Shown: one piece after another, positions 44,192 through 53,537 of the stretch
Numbering within the stretch: the first letter of the stretch is position 1
Layout: the number at the start of each line of letters is the position of its first letter
NCBI GenBank assembly: GCA_021774795.1
Contig: JAJFIR010000014.1
Location: 329,226-393,225 of the forward strand
Length of the DNA stretch: 64,000 nt
From: Emcibacteraceae bacterium
Lineage (GTDB): Bacteria; Pseudomonadota; Alphaproteobacteria; Sphingomonadales; Emcibacteraceae
Direction: 5' to 3'
Program-made: the position numbers and the translations under genes
Notes under the pieces: generated by a model
The model's database searches: none
The model's input: the letters and a program-made list of their open reading frames with translations, nothing else
What the model was told of the DNA's origin: nothing

Positions 44192-45931
44192 TTAATTTAC
44201 GCCGATAGTCGCCGCATTCATGCTTCGTGGGTCATGGGCGCCATAAAAATAACCATCCCGATAAACTATACTATTTGTGCTACCAAGGGTCCGACGGCCG
44301 GAATTAAATTTATGGCCCATACTTTCAAGAATATTGAGTGTATCCTGACTTACGCCGCTCTCAATGGCTGTCATATCCGGCATCCATTGATGATTAATTC
44401 TTGGCTTACTGGACGCCGCGGCGACATTCATATCAAATTCGATAACATTCATCACTGTCTGGAACACAGTATTGATAATTGTTCCACCTCCCGGACTTCC
44501 CGTTACCAAAAATGGTGTGCCGTCTTTAAATACAATCGTTGGCGTCATTGAAGAACGGGGACGCTTTCGTGGTTCCTGCGCGTTGGCCTTACCGCTAACA
44601 TTACCATTTGCATCAGGCTCATACGGCAAATGGTCGAAGTCATCCAACTCATTATTAAGCAAAATGCCGGTTCCCGCAGCCATAATGCCATTACCAAAAC
44701 CGAAGTTTAAAGTATATGTATTGCTGACAGCATTACCCTGCGCATCCATCACGGAATAATGTGTTGTTTCCGGGCTTTCGTAATTAAGTCCTTTGGTCGG
44801 AGCGACATCAGAAGATAATCTTGCGCGGTCCATCGGAATACGCGCGCGAATTTCTTTAGCATAATCTTTATCGATTAATTTATCGACGGGGACATCGAAA
44901 AAGGCTGGGTCGCCCGCATAAAGACTGCGATCAGCATATGCCTGGCGCATTGATTCAATATAAAGATGAAGTGTTGCCGCCGAATTATGTCCTTTCGCTT
45001 TAAGATCGTCGTTTTCAAGCATATTCATCATTTGAATCATGTGCACACCACCTGATGATGGCGGGGGCATCGTGGCAATTGTGTAGCCCTTATAAGTACC
45101 CATAACGGGTTCACGCTCAAACACTTCATATGCGGCCATATCTTCCATGGTTATTAACCCATCATTAGCCGCCATGTCGGCTGCGATTTTTTCTGCGATC
45201 GAACCAGTATAAAATGCACTTGTTCCTTCGTCCATGATGGCTTTGAGTGAGACAGCAAGATCAGCTTGCTTAAGGATTTCACCCGTTCGGTAATTACTTC
45301 CGTCAGCTTTATAGAAGACTTTATTGGCCTCCGGGTCCGCACTTAAGCGTTCCTTGGAACGGACCAACGAACTTTCCAATTGAGTGTAAACAGGGAAACC
45401 TTCATATGCGAGCCGATAAGCCGGTTCAATTACCTGCGCTAATGTCATGGTGCCGTATTTCTCAACCGCAAGTGCCATACCGGCAACTGTGCCAGGTACA
45501 CCAGACGATTGACGGCTAAACTTTGCCAGTTTTTGGTTAACTTTACCTTCTTCATCGACATAAAGGTCGTGTTTCGCCGCGCCGGCGGACATTTCGCGGT
45601 AATCAATAGCGACGGTTTTATTTTCGCTTGCCATGTGAACAACCATGAAGCCACCACCACCAATATTTCCGGCCTGGGGATATGTAACGGCGAGCGCAAA
45701 TCCAATAGCCGCTCCTGCATCAACCGCATTACCACCTTTCGCGAGGATATCCGCGCCAACTTTTGCGGCAATTGTTTCACGAACACTAACCATACCTTTG
45801 CGTCCAACAATGGGTACAAATCCATCACGTGAGCTATATTGTGGTAATTGATATTCCTGCGCGTGAACGGGCAGCATAGTAAACACAATCACGTTGACCG
45901 CGATCAGTAAAAGTTTAAAACCAACTTTCAT
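44192..45931 (-). CDS. ggt: Gamma-glutamyltransferase, tandem copy A (exported)
   Basis: A 579-residue GGT proenzyme and the first of the three in transcription order. Signal peptide about 1-25 (PVHAQ-EYQ). The catalytic Thr is in ETTHYSVMD; YREMSAGAA, SGVPGTVAGM, PPPSSGGVHM, NNELDDFDHLPYEPDANGN, RSSMTPT and GSPGGGTI are present. A terminator-like hairpin follows (44147), so copies B and C may use their own promoters. It lies downstream of gcrA on the same strand, with a gap of about 100 bp. Confidence 0.92.
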   Translation of the reverse strand: MKVGFKLLLIAVNVIVFTMLPVHAQEYQLPQYSSRDGFVPIVGRKGMVSVRETIAAKVGADILAKGGNAVDAGAAIGFALAVTYPQAGNIGGGGFMVVHMASENKTVAIDYREMSAGAAKHDLYVDEEGKVNQKLAKFSRQSSGVPGTVAGMALAVEKYGTMTLAQVIEPAYRLAYEGFPVYTQLESSLVRSKERLSADPEANKVFYKADGSNYRTGEILKQADLAVSLKAIMDEGTSAFYTGSIAEKIAADMAANDGLITMEDMAAYEVFEREPVMGTYKGYTIATMPPPSSGGVHMIQMMNMLENDDLKAKGHNSAATLHLYIESMRQAYADRSLYAGDPAFFDVPVDKLIDKDYAKEIRARIPMDRARLSSDVAPTKGLNYESPETTHYSVMDAQGNAVSNTYTLNFGFGNGIMAAGTGILLNNELDDFDHLPYEPDANGNVSGKANAQEPRKRPRSSMTPTIVFKDGTPFLVTGSPGGGTIINTVFQTVMNVIEFDMNVAAASSKPRINHQWMPDMTAIESGVSQDTLNILESMGHKFNSGRRTLGSTNSIVYRDGYFYGAHDPRSMNAATIGVN

Positions 45932-46029
45932 AAATAATTCCCTTTATTGTTCCCCGGTGTTTCAAGGCGACAAGCTTAATATGGATCTTCATCACTTGCA
46001 ATGAGAATTGGGAATATAAAAAAGTGATA

Positions 46030-46482
46030 TTATTCGACAGGTGTTGCCATGATCCGACGGCGCGTATTGCGGCGTGTCCGTCTTGGTTGCTGCACCTGAT
46101 ATGCCTCTACACAATGTGTGGCACAATAAGGAAATGTTGGTTGCGAAGGTTTGCCACAAAAATGAAAATTAGTTTCTCCAGGATGGCCAATAGGCCATTT
46201 ACACATACTTTCGGTTAATTCAAGTATGGTTACTTTACCACTACTTGGTACAGATTTAGCAGGTGTTTTCTTTTCAATTTTTTTCTTAGCAGCGGCGGCA
46301 GCGCGTTTCGCTGGGTCAGACTTAACAGGTGAAGGACGAGACGCAAGACCCATTCTGTGAGCCTTACCAATAACAGCATTTCGCGTGACACCTTCGGCCA
46401 ATTCTTTGGCGATCTGGCTTGCGCTTAATCCTTTATCCCATAACTCACGGAGTTTTTCTACGCGGTCGTCAGTCCAAGCCAT
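46030..46482 (-). CDS. gcrA: Cell-cycle transcription regulator GcrA
   Basis: A 150-residue protein. The N-terminal helix-turn-helix begins 'AWTDDRVEKLRELWDKGLSA' and continues ASQIAKELAEGVTRNAVIGK, AHRMGL (to about residue 46), the diagnostic GcrA start. A basic, Lys/Ala-rich linker follows (about 48-85) and the sigma70-binding C-terminal part has KWPIGHPGE, then FCGKPS and YCATHC (possible metal-site Cys/His). GcrA works with sigma70 at GANTC sites methylated by CcrM to drive cell-cycle genes. It is nearly exclusive to Alphaproteobacteria, so it fixes the taxonomic class. Confidence 0.96.
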   Translation of the reverse strand: MAWTDDRVEKLRELWDKGLSASQIAKELAEGVTRNAVIGKAHRMGLASRPSPVKSDPAKRAAAAAKKKIEKKTPAKSVPSSGKVTILELTESMCKWPIGHPGETNFHFCGKPSQPTFPYCATHCVEAYQVQQPRRTRRNTRRRIMATPVE

Positions 46483-46676
46483 TTTTAATCCTTATATAAT
46501 TTAGTTACAACAACGATGTTATAGCATGTTTTAAAAACAATTCCATGCTATATCGTTGCATAATATTTGCTGCTTTTTATTATTCTATAGTCTTTAGGTC
46601 AAGTTCAGATTGCAAGATCACTATTTTTTATTCTATAAGCAGATTATCGTATTTTTATTTTCTTAAGGCATCCTTC

Positions 46677-47492
46677 ATGGCAAACAATGAAAAAGCACTT
46701 CCTGACTTTAGGTCAAAAAGAATGGGATCATTTAATTGGTCCGGTTTTAGAACCCTATATGAAAAAGAGGTGAGACGATATTGCAAAGTATTTGGTCAGA
46801 CTGTAGGCGCACCTGTTGTAACAACATTAATGTTCATGATGATTTTTACACTCGCCCTGGGTGGCAGCGGCAGGTATATTGGTGAAATGCCTTACGCCGT
46901 TTTCCTGGCACCCGGACTTATTATAATGTCCATCCTGCAAAATAGTTTTGCCAATACTTCTTCTTCTATTATTGGATCAAAGATGCAAGGGAACATTGTA
47001 GACATCCTGTTGGCTCCACTCGGTGCAAAGGAAATAGCCATTGGTTATGCCCTCGGCGGAATTACGCGCGGTTTGATGGTCGGCATTTTTGTTATGATCG
47101 CGATGAGCTTTATGACTGAAATAAATTTCACCCACATCTGGGCGATATTTTATTTTGGGATATCTGGTGCCATGATGCTTTCCTTACTGGGAGTAATGAC
47201 GGGTATATGGGGACAAAGGTTTGACCAGACTTCGGCAATAAGTAACTTTGTTATAATGCCGCTGTCATTTTTATCCGGTACTTTTTATTCCATAGATCGA
47301 CTTAGCGGTATGTGGTACACTATAAGCCAACTTAATCCTTTCTTTTATCTTATTGACGGCTTCAGATATGGATTTACCGGCCATGCAGAAGCAAACCTGA
47401 ACACCGGTATTATTTACATCTTATCTATCAATATAATCCTTTGGATCGTCTGTTATAAAATGTTCAAAAGCGGGTATAAACTAAGGGCCTGA
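46677..47492 (+). CDS. ABC-2 type transporter permease without adjacent ATPase
   Basis: About 271 residues; six helices from about residue 35 on, of the ABC2_membrane family (NodJ/DrrB/YadH-like). The segment 'QTVGAPVVTTLMFMMIFTLALG' and the end 'IDGFRYGFTG' resemble YadH-type permeases. I use the ATG at 46677 because AAGG is 9 nt upstream and the longer reading from 46545 adds an unlikely aromatic-rich extension. The partner ATPase gene is not next to it. It is divergent from gcrA and precedes argD by 84 bp; the export substrate is unknown. Confidence 0.85.
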   Translation: MANNEKALPDFRSKRMGSFNWSGFRTLYEKEVRRYCKVFGQTVGAPVVTTLMFMMIFTLALGGSGRYIGEMPYAVFLAPGLIIMSILQNSFANTSSSIIGSKMQGNIVDILLAPLGAKEIAIGYALGGITRGLMVGIFVMIAMSFMTEINFTHIWAIFYFGISGAMMLSLLGVMTGIWGQRFDQTSAISNFVIMPLSFLSGTFYSIDRLSGMWYTISQLNPFFYLIDGFRYGFTGHAEANLNTGIIYILSINIILWIVCYKMFKSGYKLRA

Positions 47493-47576
47493 TGACTATA
47501 AAATATTTTTTACTTGAAAAATTGTCACGATCGGACAATATTCGCGACTTTCTAAGCTATAATTGAAGATATTAAA

Positions 47577-48794
47577 ATGAAAAACAGCCAGGATAACAAC
47601 CAAGAAGAGAGCCTCATCCCACCCATCGTGCCGACCTACGCACGAATGGATGCTGCGTTCGAAAGCGGAAAAGGCGTGCGCCTTTATGATGACAAAGGAA
47701 ACGAATATCTTGATTTTGGTAGCGGGATTGCCGTTAATTGTCTTGGTCATTGCCATCCGACACTGGTTAAGACTATCACGGGTCAAGCGCAAAAATTATG
47801 GCATACATCAAATATTTATACTATTCCGGGTCAAGAAAAACTGGCAAATCGCTTAGTTAATTTGACTTTCGCTGATAGCATGTTTTTCACCAATTCGGGT
47901 GCCGAAGCCGTTGAGTGCGCAATAAAAATGGCGAGACGTTATCATCATGAAACCGGTAATCCGGATCGTTACCGCGTGATCACGTTCGAAGGCAGTTTCC
48001 ACGGAAGAACGCTTGCTACCATCGCTGCCGGTGGATCAGAAAAACTGACTAAAGGATTTGGCCCAAAAGTTGATGGATTTGATGTACTTCGCTTTTACCG
48101 TGACATGAACAAAGTTGAAGAAGCAATCACATCAGAAACAGCAGCTATAATGATAGAACCCGTTCAAGGGGAAGGCGGTATAAGGCCCGTCTCTGCTGAA
48201 AATTTAGAAATTTTACGTAACATCGCCAAGAAGCATGGCATTTTATTAATTTATGATGAAATTCAATGTGGTGTCGGTAGATCTGGAAAATTATTTGCGC
48301 ACCAGATATCCGGCGTTACGCCAGACATTATGCCGATCGCAAAAGGGATCGGTGGAGGATTTCCGCTCGGTGCCTGTCTTGCAACTGAAAAGGTTGCCAG
48401 GCATATGACCGTGGGCACACACGGTTCCACTTATGGCGGCAATCCGTTGGCTATGGCTATAGGGAACGCTGTGCTTGACGTGTTTGCAGCAGAAGATATT
48501 CTCGCCAATGTCGTTAAAATGTCGGATAAGCTTAAAATTGAGTTATTAAAACTGCGCAAAAAATACCCTGAGCTAATTGATATGGTCCGTGGTATAGGTT
48601 TGATGATGGGGATCAAGCTCCATATTGATCCAAGAGACTTTGTTGTTCAGGCATTTGAAAATAAACTGCTGCTTGTAGGCGCAGGGGAGAATACCGTAAG
48701 GATACTCCCTCCCCTAAATGTTACATCTGAAGACATTGACGATGCAATGAAGCTATTAGATAAAACATGTCAGAATTTACTTAAAAAGATTTAG
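47577..48794 (+). CDS. argD: Acetylornithine/succinyldiaminopimelate aminotransferase
   Basis: A 405-residue class III PLP aminotransferase. It shows YLDFGSGIAVNCLGH, FFTNSGAEAVECAIK, FEGSFHGRTLA, the Asp of LLIYDEIQCGVGRSG and the Schiff-base Lys in AKGIGGGFPLGA (about 253-264). It makes N-acetylornithine in arginine synthesis and can serve lysine synthesis. It heads an argD-argF-hslO operon; argF starts 33 bp later. Confidence 0.95.
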   Translation: MKNSQDNNQEESLIPPIVPTYARMDAAFESGKGVRLYDDKGNEYLDFGSGIAVNCLGHCHPTLVKTITGQAQKLWHTSNIYTIPGQEKLANRLVNLTFADSMFFTNSGAEAVECAIKMARRYHHETGNPDRYRVITFEGSFHGRTLATIAAGGSEKLTKGFGPKVDGFDVLRFYRDMNKVEEAITSETAAIMIEPVQGEGGIRPVSAENLEILRNIAKKHGILLIYDEIQCGVGRSGKLFAHQISGVTPDIMPIAKGIGGGFPLGACLATEKVARHMTVGTHGSTYGGNPLAMAIGNAVLDVFAAEDILANVVKMSDKLKIELLKLRKKYPELIDMVRGIGLMMGIKLHIDPRDFVVQAFENKLLLVGAGENTVRILPPLNVTSEDIDDAMKLLDKTCQNLLKKI

Positions 48795-48826
48795 TCACAC
48801 TGCGTGGGTGGTGTCGGTGATTTAAA

Positions 48827-49780
48827 ATGACAGATTATAAATTAAAAAAAGACCATAGGCACTTTCTCGATCTGATTTCCCTTAGTAAAGTTGAAGCGAG
48901 GGAGATTGTTGATAAAGCAAAAGCACTTAAGGAAGCGGCAAAGTCAATAAACCAGAGCAAAGGTTTTGTTCATCCTGAGGCACCGCTGGAAAATCAAAGT
49001 CTTGCTATGATTTTTGAAAAACCAAGCACGAGAACCAGAGTGTCATTTGAAATGGCAATGCATCAGCTCGGTGGGAAATCCGTTGTATTACAAAATCACG
49101 ATATGCAGCTTGGCCGCGGTGAAAGTGTTTCAGACACTGCCCGGGTTTTGTCCTGTTTTGTAGACGCAATTATGCTGCGTGCCAATAGCCATGACGCACT
49201 ACTTGAAATGGCTGAACATTCAAATGTCCCAATTATCAATGCATTGACCGACTTCTCTCACCCCTGCCAAATAATGGCAGATATATTAACTTATGAGGAG
49301 CATAGAGGCTCGATCAAAGGGAAGAAAATAGCGTGGTCAGGCGACGGAAACAATGTCGCTATTTCATGGATTCATGCGTCCGTATTATTCGATTGTGAAA
49401 TGGCCCTCGCCTGTCCGGAAGAATATTCACCGCTGGAACAGGTTGTCGGATGGGCAAAAAACAATGGTGGCAAAATTACGATTACTGATAATCCTGAAGA
49501 AGCCGTTAAGGACGCAGACTGTGTTATTACAGATACGTGGATTTCTATGGGTGATGAAGATGCGGACGAACGTCTTAATACCCTCGCACCATACCAGGTG
49601 AGCGAAGATTTGATGGACCGGGCAAAATCATCGGCAATTTTTATGCATTGTCTTCCCGCACACCGCGGCGAAGAAGTTAGCAGCGAAGTGATTGATGGAC
49701 CGCAGTCCGTAATTTGGGATGAAGCAGAAAACCGACTGCATACTCAAAAAGCCATTCTTATGTGGTGTTTTGGTAAATAG
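48827..49780 (+). CDS. argF: Ornithine carbamoyltransferase
   Basis: A 317-residue transcarbamylase. Carbamoyl-phosphate motif KPSTRTRVSFE (about 64-74), ornithine/domain residues 'HPCQIMADILT', 'DTWISMGDE' and the C-terminal HCLPAHRGEEV (the HCLP motif of OTCases). It converts ornithine and carbamoyl phosphate to citrulline. hslO starts 5 bp after its stop. Confidence 0.97.
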   Translation: MTDYKLKKDHRHFLDLISLSKVEAREIVDKAKALKEAAKSINQSKGFVHPEAPLENQSLAMIFEKPSTRTRVSFEMAMHQLGGKSVVLQNHDMQLGRGESVSDTARVLSCFVDAIMLRANSHDALLEMAEHSNVPIINALTDFSHPCQIMADILTYEEHRGSIKGKKIAWSGDGNNVAISWIHASVLFDCEMALACPEEYSPLEQVVGWAKNNGGKITITDNPEEAVKDADCVITDTWISMGDEDADERLNTLAPYQVSEDLMDRAKSSAIFMHCLPAHRGEEVSSEVIDGPQSVIWDEAENRLHTQKAILMWCFGK

Positions 49781-49784
49781 TTTT

Positions 49785-50708
49785 ATGAATGATAAGCCTT
49801 TGCCACTTTTAAATGACGCCTGCTTACCATTTCAAATAGAAGGCCAGGACATAAAAGGTCGCGTCTTACGCCTAGGACCATCAGTACATGAAATATTGTC
49901 TAGTCATAATTACCCGGATCATATTAATAAAATACTCGGTCAAACTCTGGCACTTACCGCCCTTCTAGGCTCTCTCATGAAATATGACGGTATTTTCACC
50001 ACTCAATTGAAAGGGGGCGGATTGCTGCGGTTAATGGTCGCAGATTTTTCAAAAGACAGGAATAGCGGCAATACTGATGCCAAAGGTACTATTCGTGGTT
50101 ACGCCGGTTTTGAGGAGGGGACAACGAGCAACGATAAACTCGATGAATTATTTGGCGAAGATGCGTACCTCGCAATTACCATTGATCAAGGTAAATTTAT
50201 GGAGCGCTACCAGGGTATTGTCTCGCTGGAAGGTGAGAATTTAACACAGGCCGCGGAAGAATATTTCCAAAGTTCAGAACAACTTCCAACCAAAGTCATG
50301 ATCGAATGCGAGAAAGATAAACATGGCCATTGGCAAGCTGGAGCAATTATGATCCAACATTTAGCAAGAAATACCGAACTTGAACTGGCGCGGGACGAAG
50401 AAAACACACATGATAACTGGCAAACGGCGTCCATCCTTCTTTCCAGTTTAAAACTTTCGGAATTGTTAGATAAAAATATTTCGCTTCAACAGCTATTGAT
50501 CCGCCTGTATCATGAGACAGGTATCCGAATATTCGATCATATCGACCTTGCCGCTGGTTGCCGATGTTCTGAAGAAAAAATTAGAACGGTGCTTTCAAGT
50601 CTAGACCTCGAAGAACTGAAGGAAGTTGCCGAAGATGGCACTGTTACCGTCACGTGCGATTTCTGCACTAAAGATCACAAATTCGAATTGACGAAGTTGC
50701 TTCATTAA
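49785..50708 (+). CDS. hslO: Redox-regulated chaperone Hsp33
   Basis: A 307-residue chaperone. The substrate-binding N-domain runs to about 230; the zinc redox switch is CRC near 262 and CDFC near 294 (CxC...CxxC). Oxidation of the four Cys releases zinc and activates holding of unfolded proteins. I use the ATG at 49785, 5 bp after argF; a longer frame would start inside argF. The argD-argF-hslO order is recurrent in alphaproteobacteria. Confidence 0.95.
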   Translation: MNDKPLPLLNDACLPFQIEGQDIKGRVLRLGPSVHEILSSHNYPDHINKILGQTLALTALLGSLMKYDGIFTTQLKGGGLLRLMVADFSKDRNSGNTDAKGTIRGYAGFEEGTTSNDKLDELFGEDAYLAITIDQGKFMERYQGIVSLEGENLTQAAEEYFQSSEQLPTKVMIECEKDKHGHWQAGAIMIQHLARNTELELARDEENTHDNWQTASILLSSLKLSELLDKNISLQQLLIRLYHETGIRIFDHIDLAAGCRCSEEKIRTVLSSLDLEELKEVAEDGTVTVTCDFCTKDHKFELTKLLH

Positions 50709-50837
50709 AAAGGCTGCTTTTACCATTTTGGTAAAAAGTTGCTCCGCAATCCCCGATTTGATATAGTCCGTGGAGGTGAGCGGTTAGAGGGGCTGTAGCT
50801 GAGAAAATAATCGAAATTATTCAGAGGAAATTAGACA

Positions 50838-51596
50838 ATGAAAAAATCACTTATAGTCCCTATTTTATTCCTATGTTTTACTCCATTTTCAAGCATTTTT
50901 GGGCAAGAAGGTAGCCCGTTCGAAAATCCGCAAAATTTACAAGTCCTCCCCAAAGATATCAGTCCAGACCAACTTAGAGGTATTATGCGCAACTTTGCTT
51001 TTGCGTTGGGTGTGCGGTGCACACATTGTCATGATTCCAAACAGGACGAAGATGGTTTCAGCATGGTTTTCGAAACGGAAACAAAAGAAACCAAGCGTAT
51101 TGCTCGTGAAATGTTGAAAATGACCGGTGGTATAAACCGCGATATAGCCGCACTTAACCGCGGCGCGGATCACAAATATACACGTGTAATGTGTACAACT
51201 TGCCATAGAGGTCAGGAAAACCCTTTTTTAATTCAAACCGTTCTTGATAATGAAATTGAAAAGGCAGATGCGTCGACGGCATTAAATAAATATAGCGAAC
51301 TAAAAGATAAATATTACGGAGGACATACCTATGATTTTTCCGGCTTTACCTTAAGTGAATACGCCAATTCGCTGATCAATAAAGGTAAAATTGATGATGC
51401 CCTTGAAATAGCATTATATAGCCAAACTGCTAATCCTAATACGGCTTACGCGCACACAATTGTCGGCAACATATATATGGAAAAAAAGCAATATCCAGAG
51501 GCTATTGAGGCATTTGAAAGTTCGCTGACGCTTGATCCAGACCAAAATGGCGTTAAGCACCGCGTGGAACAAGCAAAAGCCGCTTTAGCCGAATAA
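50838..51596 (+). CDS. Exported dihaem cytochrome c with TPR tail (reaction-centre cytochrome-like fold)
   Basis: A 252-residue protein. Signal peptide about 1-22 (FGQ-EGS). Two haem c motifs, CTHCH (61-65) and CTTCH (119-123), with 'LPKDISPDQLRGIMRNFAFALGVRC' around the first; this arrangement matches the CytoC_RC-like family found in many non-phototrophs. From about 145 to the end, helical TPR-like repeats are visible ('YAHTIVGNIYMEKKQYPEAI', 'EAFESSLTLDP'). It probably handles electron transfer in the periplasm; the partner is unknown. GAGG lies about 11 nt before the ATG. Confidence 0.82.
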   Translation: MKKSLIVPILFLCFTPFSSIFGQEGSPFENPQNLQVLPKDISPDQLRGIMRNFAFALGVRCTHCHDSKQDEDGFSMVFETETKETKRIAREMLKMTGGINRDIAALNRGADHKYTRVMCTTCHRGQENPFLIQTVLDNEIEKADASTALNKYSELKDKYYGGHTYDFSGFTLSEYANSLINKGKIDDALEIALYSQTANPNTAYAHTIVGNIYMEKKQYPEAIEAFESSLTLDPDQNGVKHRVEQAKAALAE

Positions 51597-51696
51597 CATA
51601 ATCTTTATAATAAGAAATTATAACGATTGCGGATCAAATTACGTCGATAGGGTTAAAAAGTTTAAATTTGCCAGTTTAGAAAACAAACTAAGCTAA

Positions 51697-51710
51697 TTGA
51701 CCTGCGTCAA
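51697..51710 (+). promoter_or_regulatory. FNR/FixK-type binding box before the decarboxylase gene
   Basis: TTGACCTGCGTCAA fits the TTGA-N6-TCAA palindrome bound by FNR, FixK and DNR proteins, and GTCAA/TTGAC arms of this kind are common at alphaproteobacterial oxygen-controlled promoters. It is about 62 bp upstream of the ATG at 51773, a position consistent with activation. The regulator gene is not in the window. Confidence 0.65.
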
Positions 51711-51772
51711 GGAGCCGCATGATTATAGTTATATGGTGACAAAATAATATAGATCATTGATCGGATTTTGTC

Positions 51773-53377
51773 ATGAATATAGCTGAAAGCCTTCTCTATG
51801 CATTGAAAGATCACGGCGCCAAGGAAGTTTTCGGTATTCCCGGCGATTTTATATTACCGTTTTTTAAGGTGATGGAAGAAAGCGAAATAATACCTTTTTA
51901 CACATTAAGTCACGAACCCGGGGTGGGGTTTGCTGCGGACGCCGCTGCCCGGGAAAATGCCTCTTTGGGCGTGGTGGCTGTTACATATGGTGCAGGTGCA
52001 TTCAACGTGCTAAATGCTGCAACGGGTGCATATGCCGAAAAAAGCCCTCTCGTTATCATTTCCGGCGGGCCCGGTTTGGGTGAATCTCGTCGCGGAATAC
52101 TACTCCATCACCAGGCAAAAACGCTCGATTCACAGCTCAAGATTTTTAAAGAAATCACATGCGACCAAGCTGTACTCAATAACCCCAAAACAGCGGCAAA
52201 AGAAATAGCCCGCGTGTTACGTTCCTGCAAAGAACAGTGTCGTCCCGTATATATCGAAATTCCAAGAGATTTAACATTTAATGAATGTGATCCGGTGGTG
52301 ATGGCTCCCGCTTCACCGATTAACAAGAACGCCGTCAATGCCTGCGCAGATGAGATTTTTAAGCGACTAGAAACAGCAAAAAATCCCATTGTTATGGTTG
52401 GTGTTGAAATTAAGCGATTTAATTTGGAAGGAAAATTATCACTGCTCTGCCGAAAACTTGGCCTTCCCGTTGCCACGACATTTATGGGACGTGGCTTACT
52501 TGTTGATGATAAAGACCCTCTTATTGGCACTTATATGGGATTAGCCGGTTATCAACGAGTAACTAAAGCCGTTGAGAACTCGGATGCCTTGTTATTATTA
52601 GGTGTTATTTTCTCTGATACGAATTTCGGTGTCTCGGAAAACCGAATTAATATCAGCCAAAGCATCATCGTCGCAGACCGTATTGTTCGCCTCGCTTATC
52701 ATACATATTCCGAAATTCCACTTGAAGATGTGATCGATGCGTTGCTCGAACGCGCAAAGCAAAAATCAGCACCTAATATTCAAAAACCATGTGCTCCTAA
52801 AGGTGATTTGATCCCGGACGATAGTAAGATAGAACCTGTTGATATCGCCAAGGCAATTAATGACCTTTTTGATGCGCACGGAAAAATGAAAATTGTCAGT
52901 GATGTAGGTGATTGCCTTTTCACGACGCTCAGTATTCAATCGACTTCCTTAACTGGCCCGGCATATTATGCGGGTATGGGTTTTGGTGTGCCGGCAGGAA
53001 TGGGGGTTCAGGCAACAACCGGTAAAAGACCAATTATCCTTGTCGGTGATGGTGCTTTTCAAATGACCGGCTGGGAACTTGGGAATTGCAGGAGGTACGG
53101 ATGGGATCCACTTGTGATAGTCTTTAATAATTGCAGTTGGGAAATGCTCCGAACTTTTCAACCGGGAACCAGATTCAACGACCTTGATGACTGGAATTTT
53201 GCAGGAATTGCAAAATCACTAGGTGGCGATGGATATAGGGTGAGAACCAGAAAGAAATTAAAGGAGACACTCGATATTGCCTACAATAAAAGAGGTAAAT
53301 TTCAATTGGTTGAAGTCATGATGGAGCGCGGGGCAATTTCCCCAACCTTAAAACGCTTCACCGATGCCATTAAATAA
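51773..53377 (+). CDS. ipdC: Thiamine-diphosphate 2-oxo-acid decarboxylase, phenylpyruvate/indolepyruvate type
   Basis: A 534-residue ThDP enzyme. Three domains: Pyr (about 1-165) with catalytic Glu in 'TLSHEPGVGFAADAAAR' and 'GVVAVTYGAGAFNVLNAATG', the middle domain (about 185-320), and the PP domain (about 350-530) with GDGAFQMTGWELGNCRRYG as the ThDP-Mg motif. The N-terminal third closely resembles Azospirillum IpdC/phenylpyruvate decarboxylase as I remember it, which turns phenylpyruvate or indolepyruvate into the aldehyde. Substrate specificity cannot be fixed from sequence alone. An FNR-like box precedes it. Confidence 0.85.
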   Translation: MNIAESLLYALKDHGAKEVFGIPGDFILPFFKVMEESEIIPFYTLSHEPGVGFAADAAARENASLGVVAVTYGAGAFNVLNAATGAYAEKSPLVIISGGPGLGESRRGILLHHQAKTLDSQLKIFKEITCDQAVLNNPKTAAKEIARVLRSCKEQCRPVYIEIPRDLTFNECDPVVMAPASPINKNAVNACADEIFKRLETAKNPIVMVGVEIKRFNLEGKLSLLCRKLGLPVATTFMGRGLLVDDKDPLIGTYMGLAGYQRVTKAVENSDALLLLGVIFSDTNFGVSENRINISQSIIVADRIVRLAYHTYSEIPLEDVIDALLERAKQKSAPNIQKPCAPKGDLIPDDSKIEPVDIAKAINDLFDAHGKMKIVSDVGDCLFTTLSIQSTSLTGPAYYAGMGFGVPAGMGVQATTGKRPIILVGDGAFQMTGWELGNCRRYGWDPLVIVFNNCSWEMLRTFQPGTRFNDLDDWNFAGIAKSLGGDGYRVRTRKKLKETLDIAYNKRGKFQLVEVMMERGAISPTLKRFTDAIK

Positions 53378-53537
53378 GCATAAGTGGTACGAATATCTGA
53401 GCATAAAAAAAGATATTTGATATAAATCTAATAAAAAATTTTAATAGATTGTTAGAGTTTAATGAATAAAGTTACAATTAGTTACAATTTAACAACATAA
53501 ATTTGGGGGTACAACCATTATCTGAGGCAGATAAAAA

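Noticed and set aside
44186..44551. Plus-strand open frames opposite the GGT genes
   Set aside because: The same antisense frame recurs at the equivalent place of each paralogue, which follows from their shared codons; no independent coding signal.
50718..50736. TTTTACC/GGTAAAA hairpin after hslO
   Set aside because: It has a weak AT stem and no T-run after it, so I do not call it a terminator.
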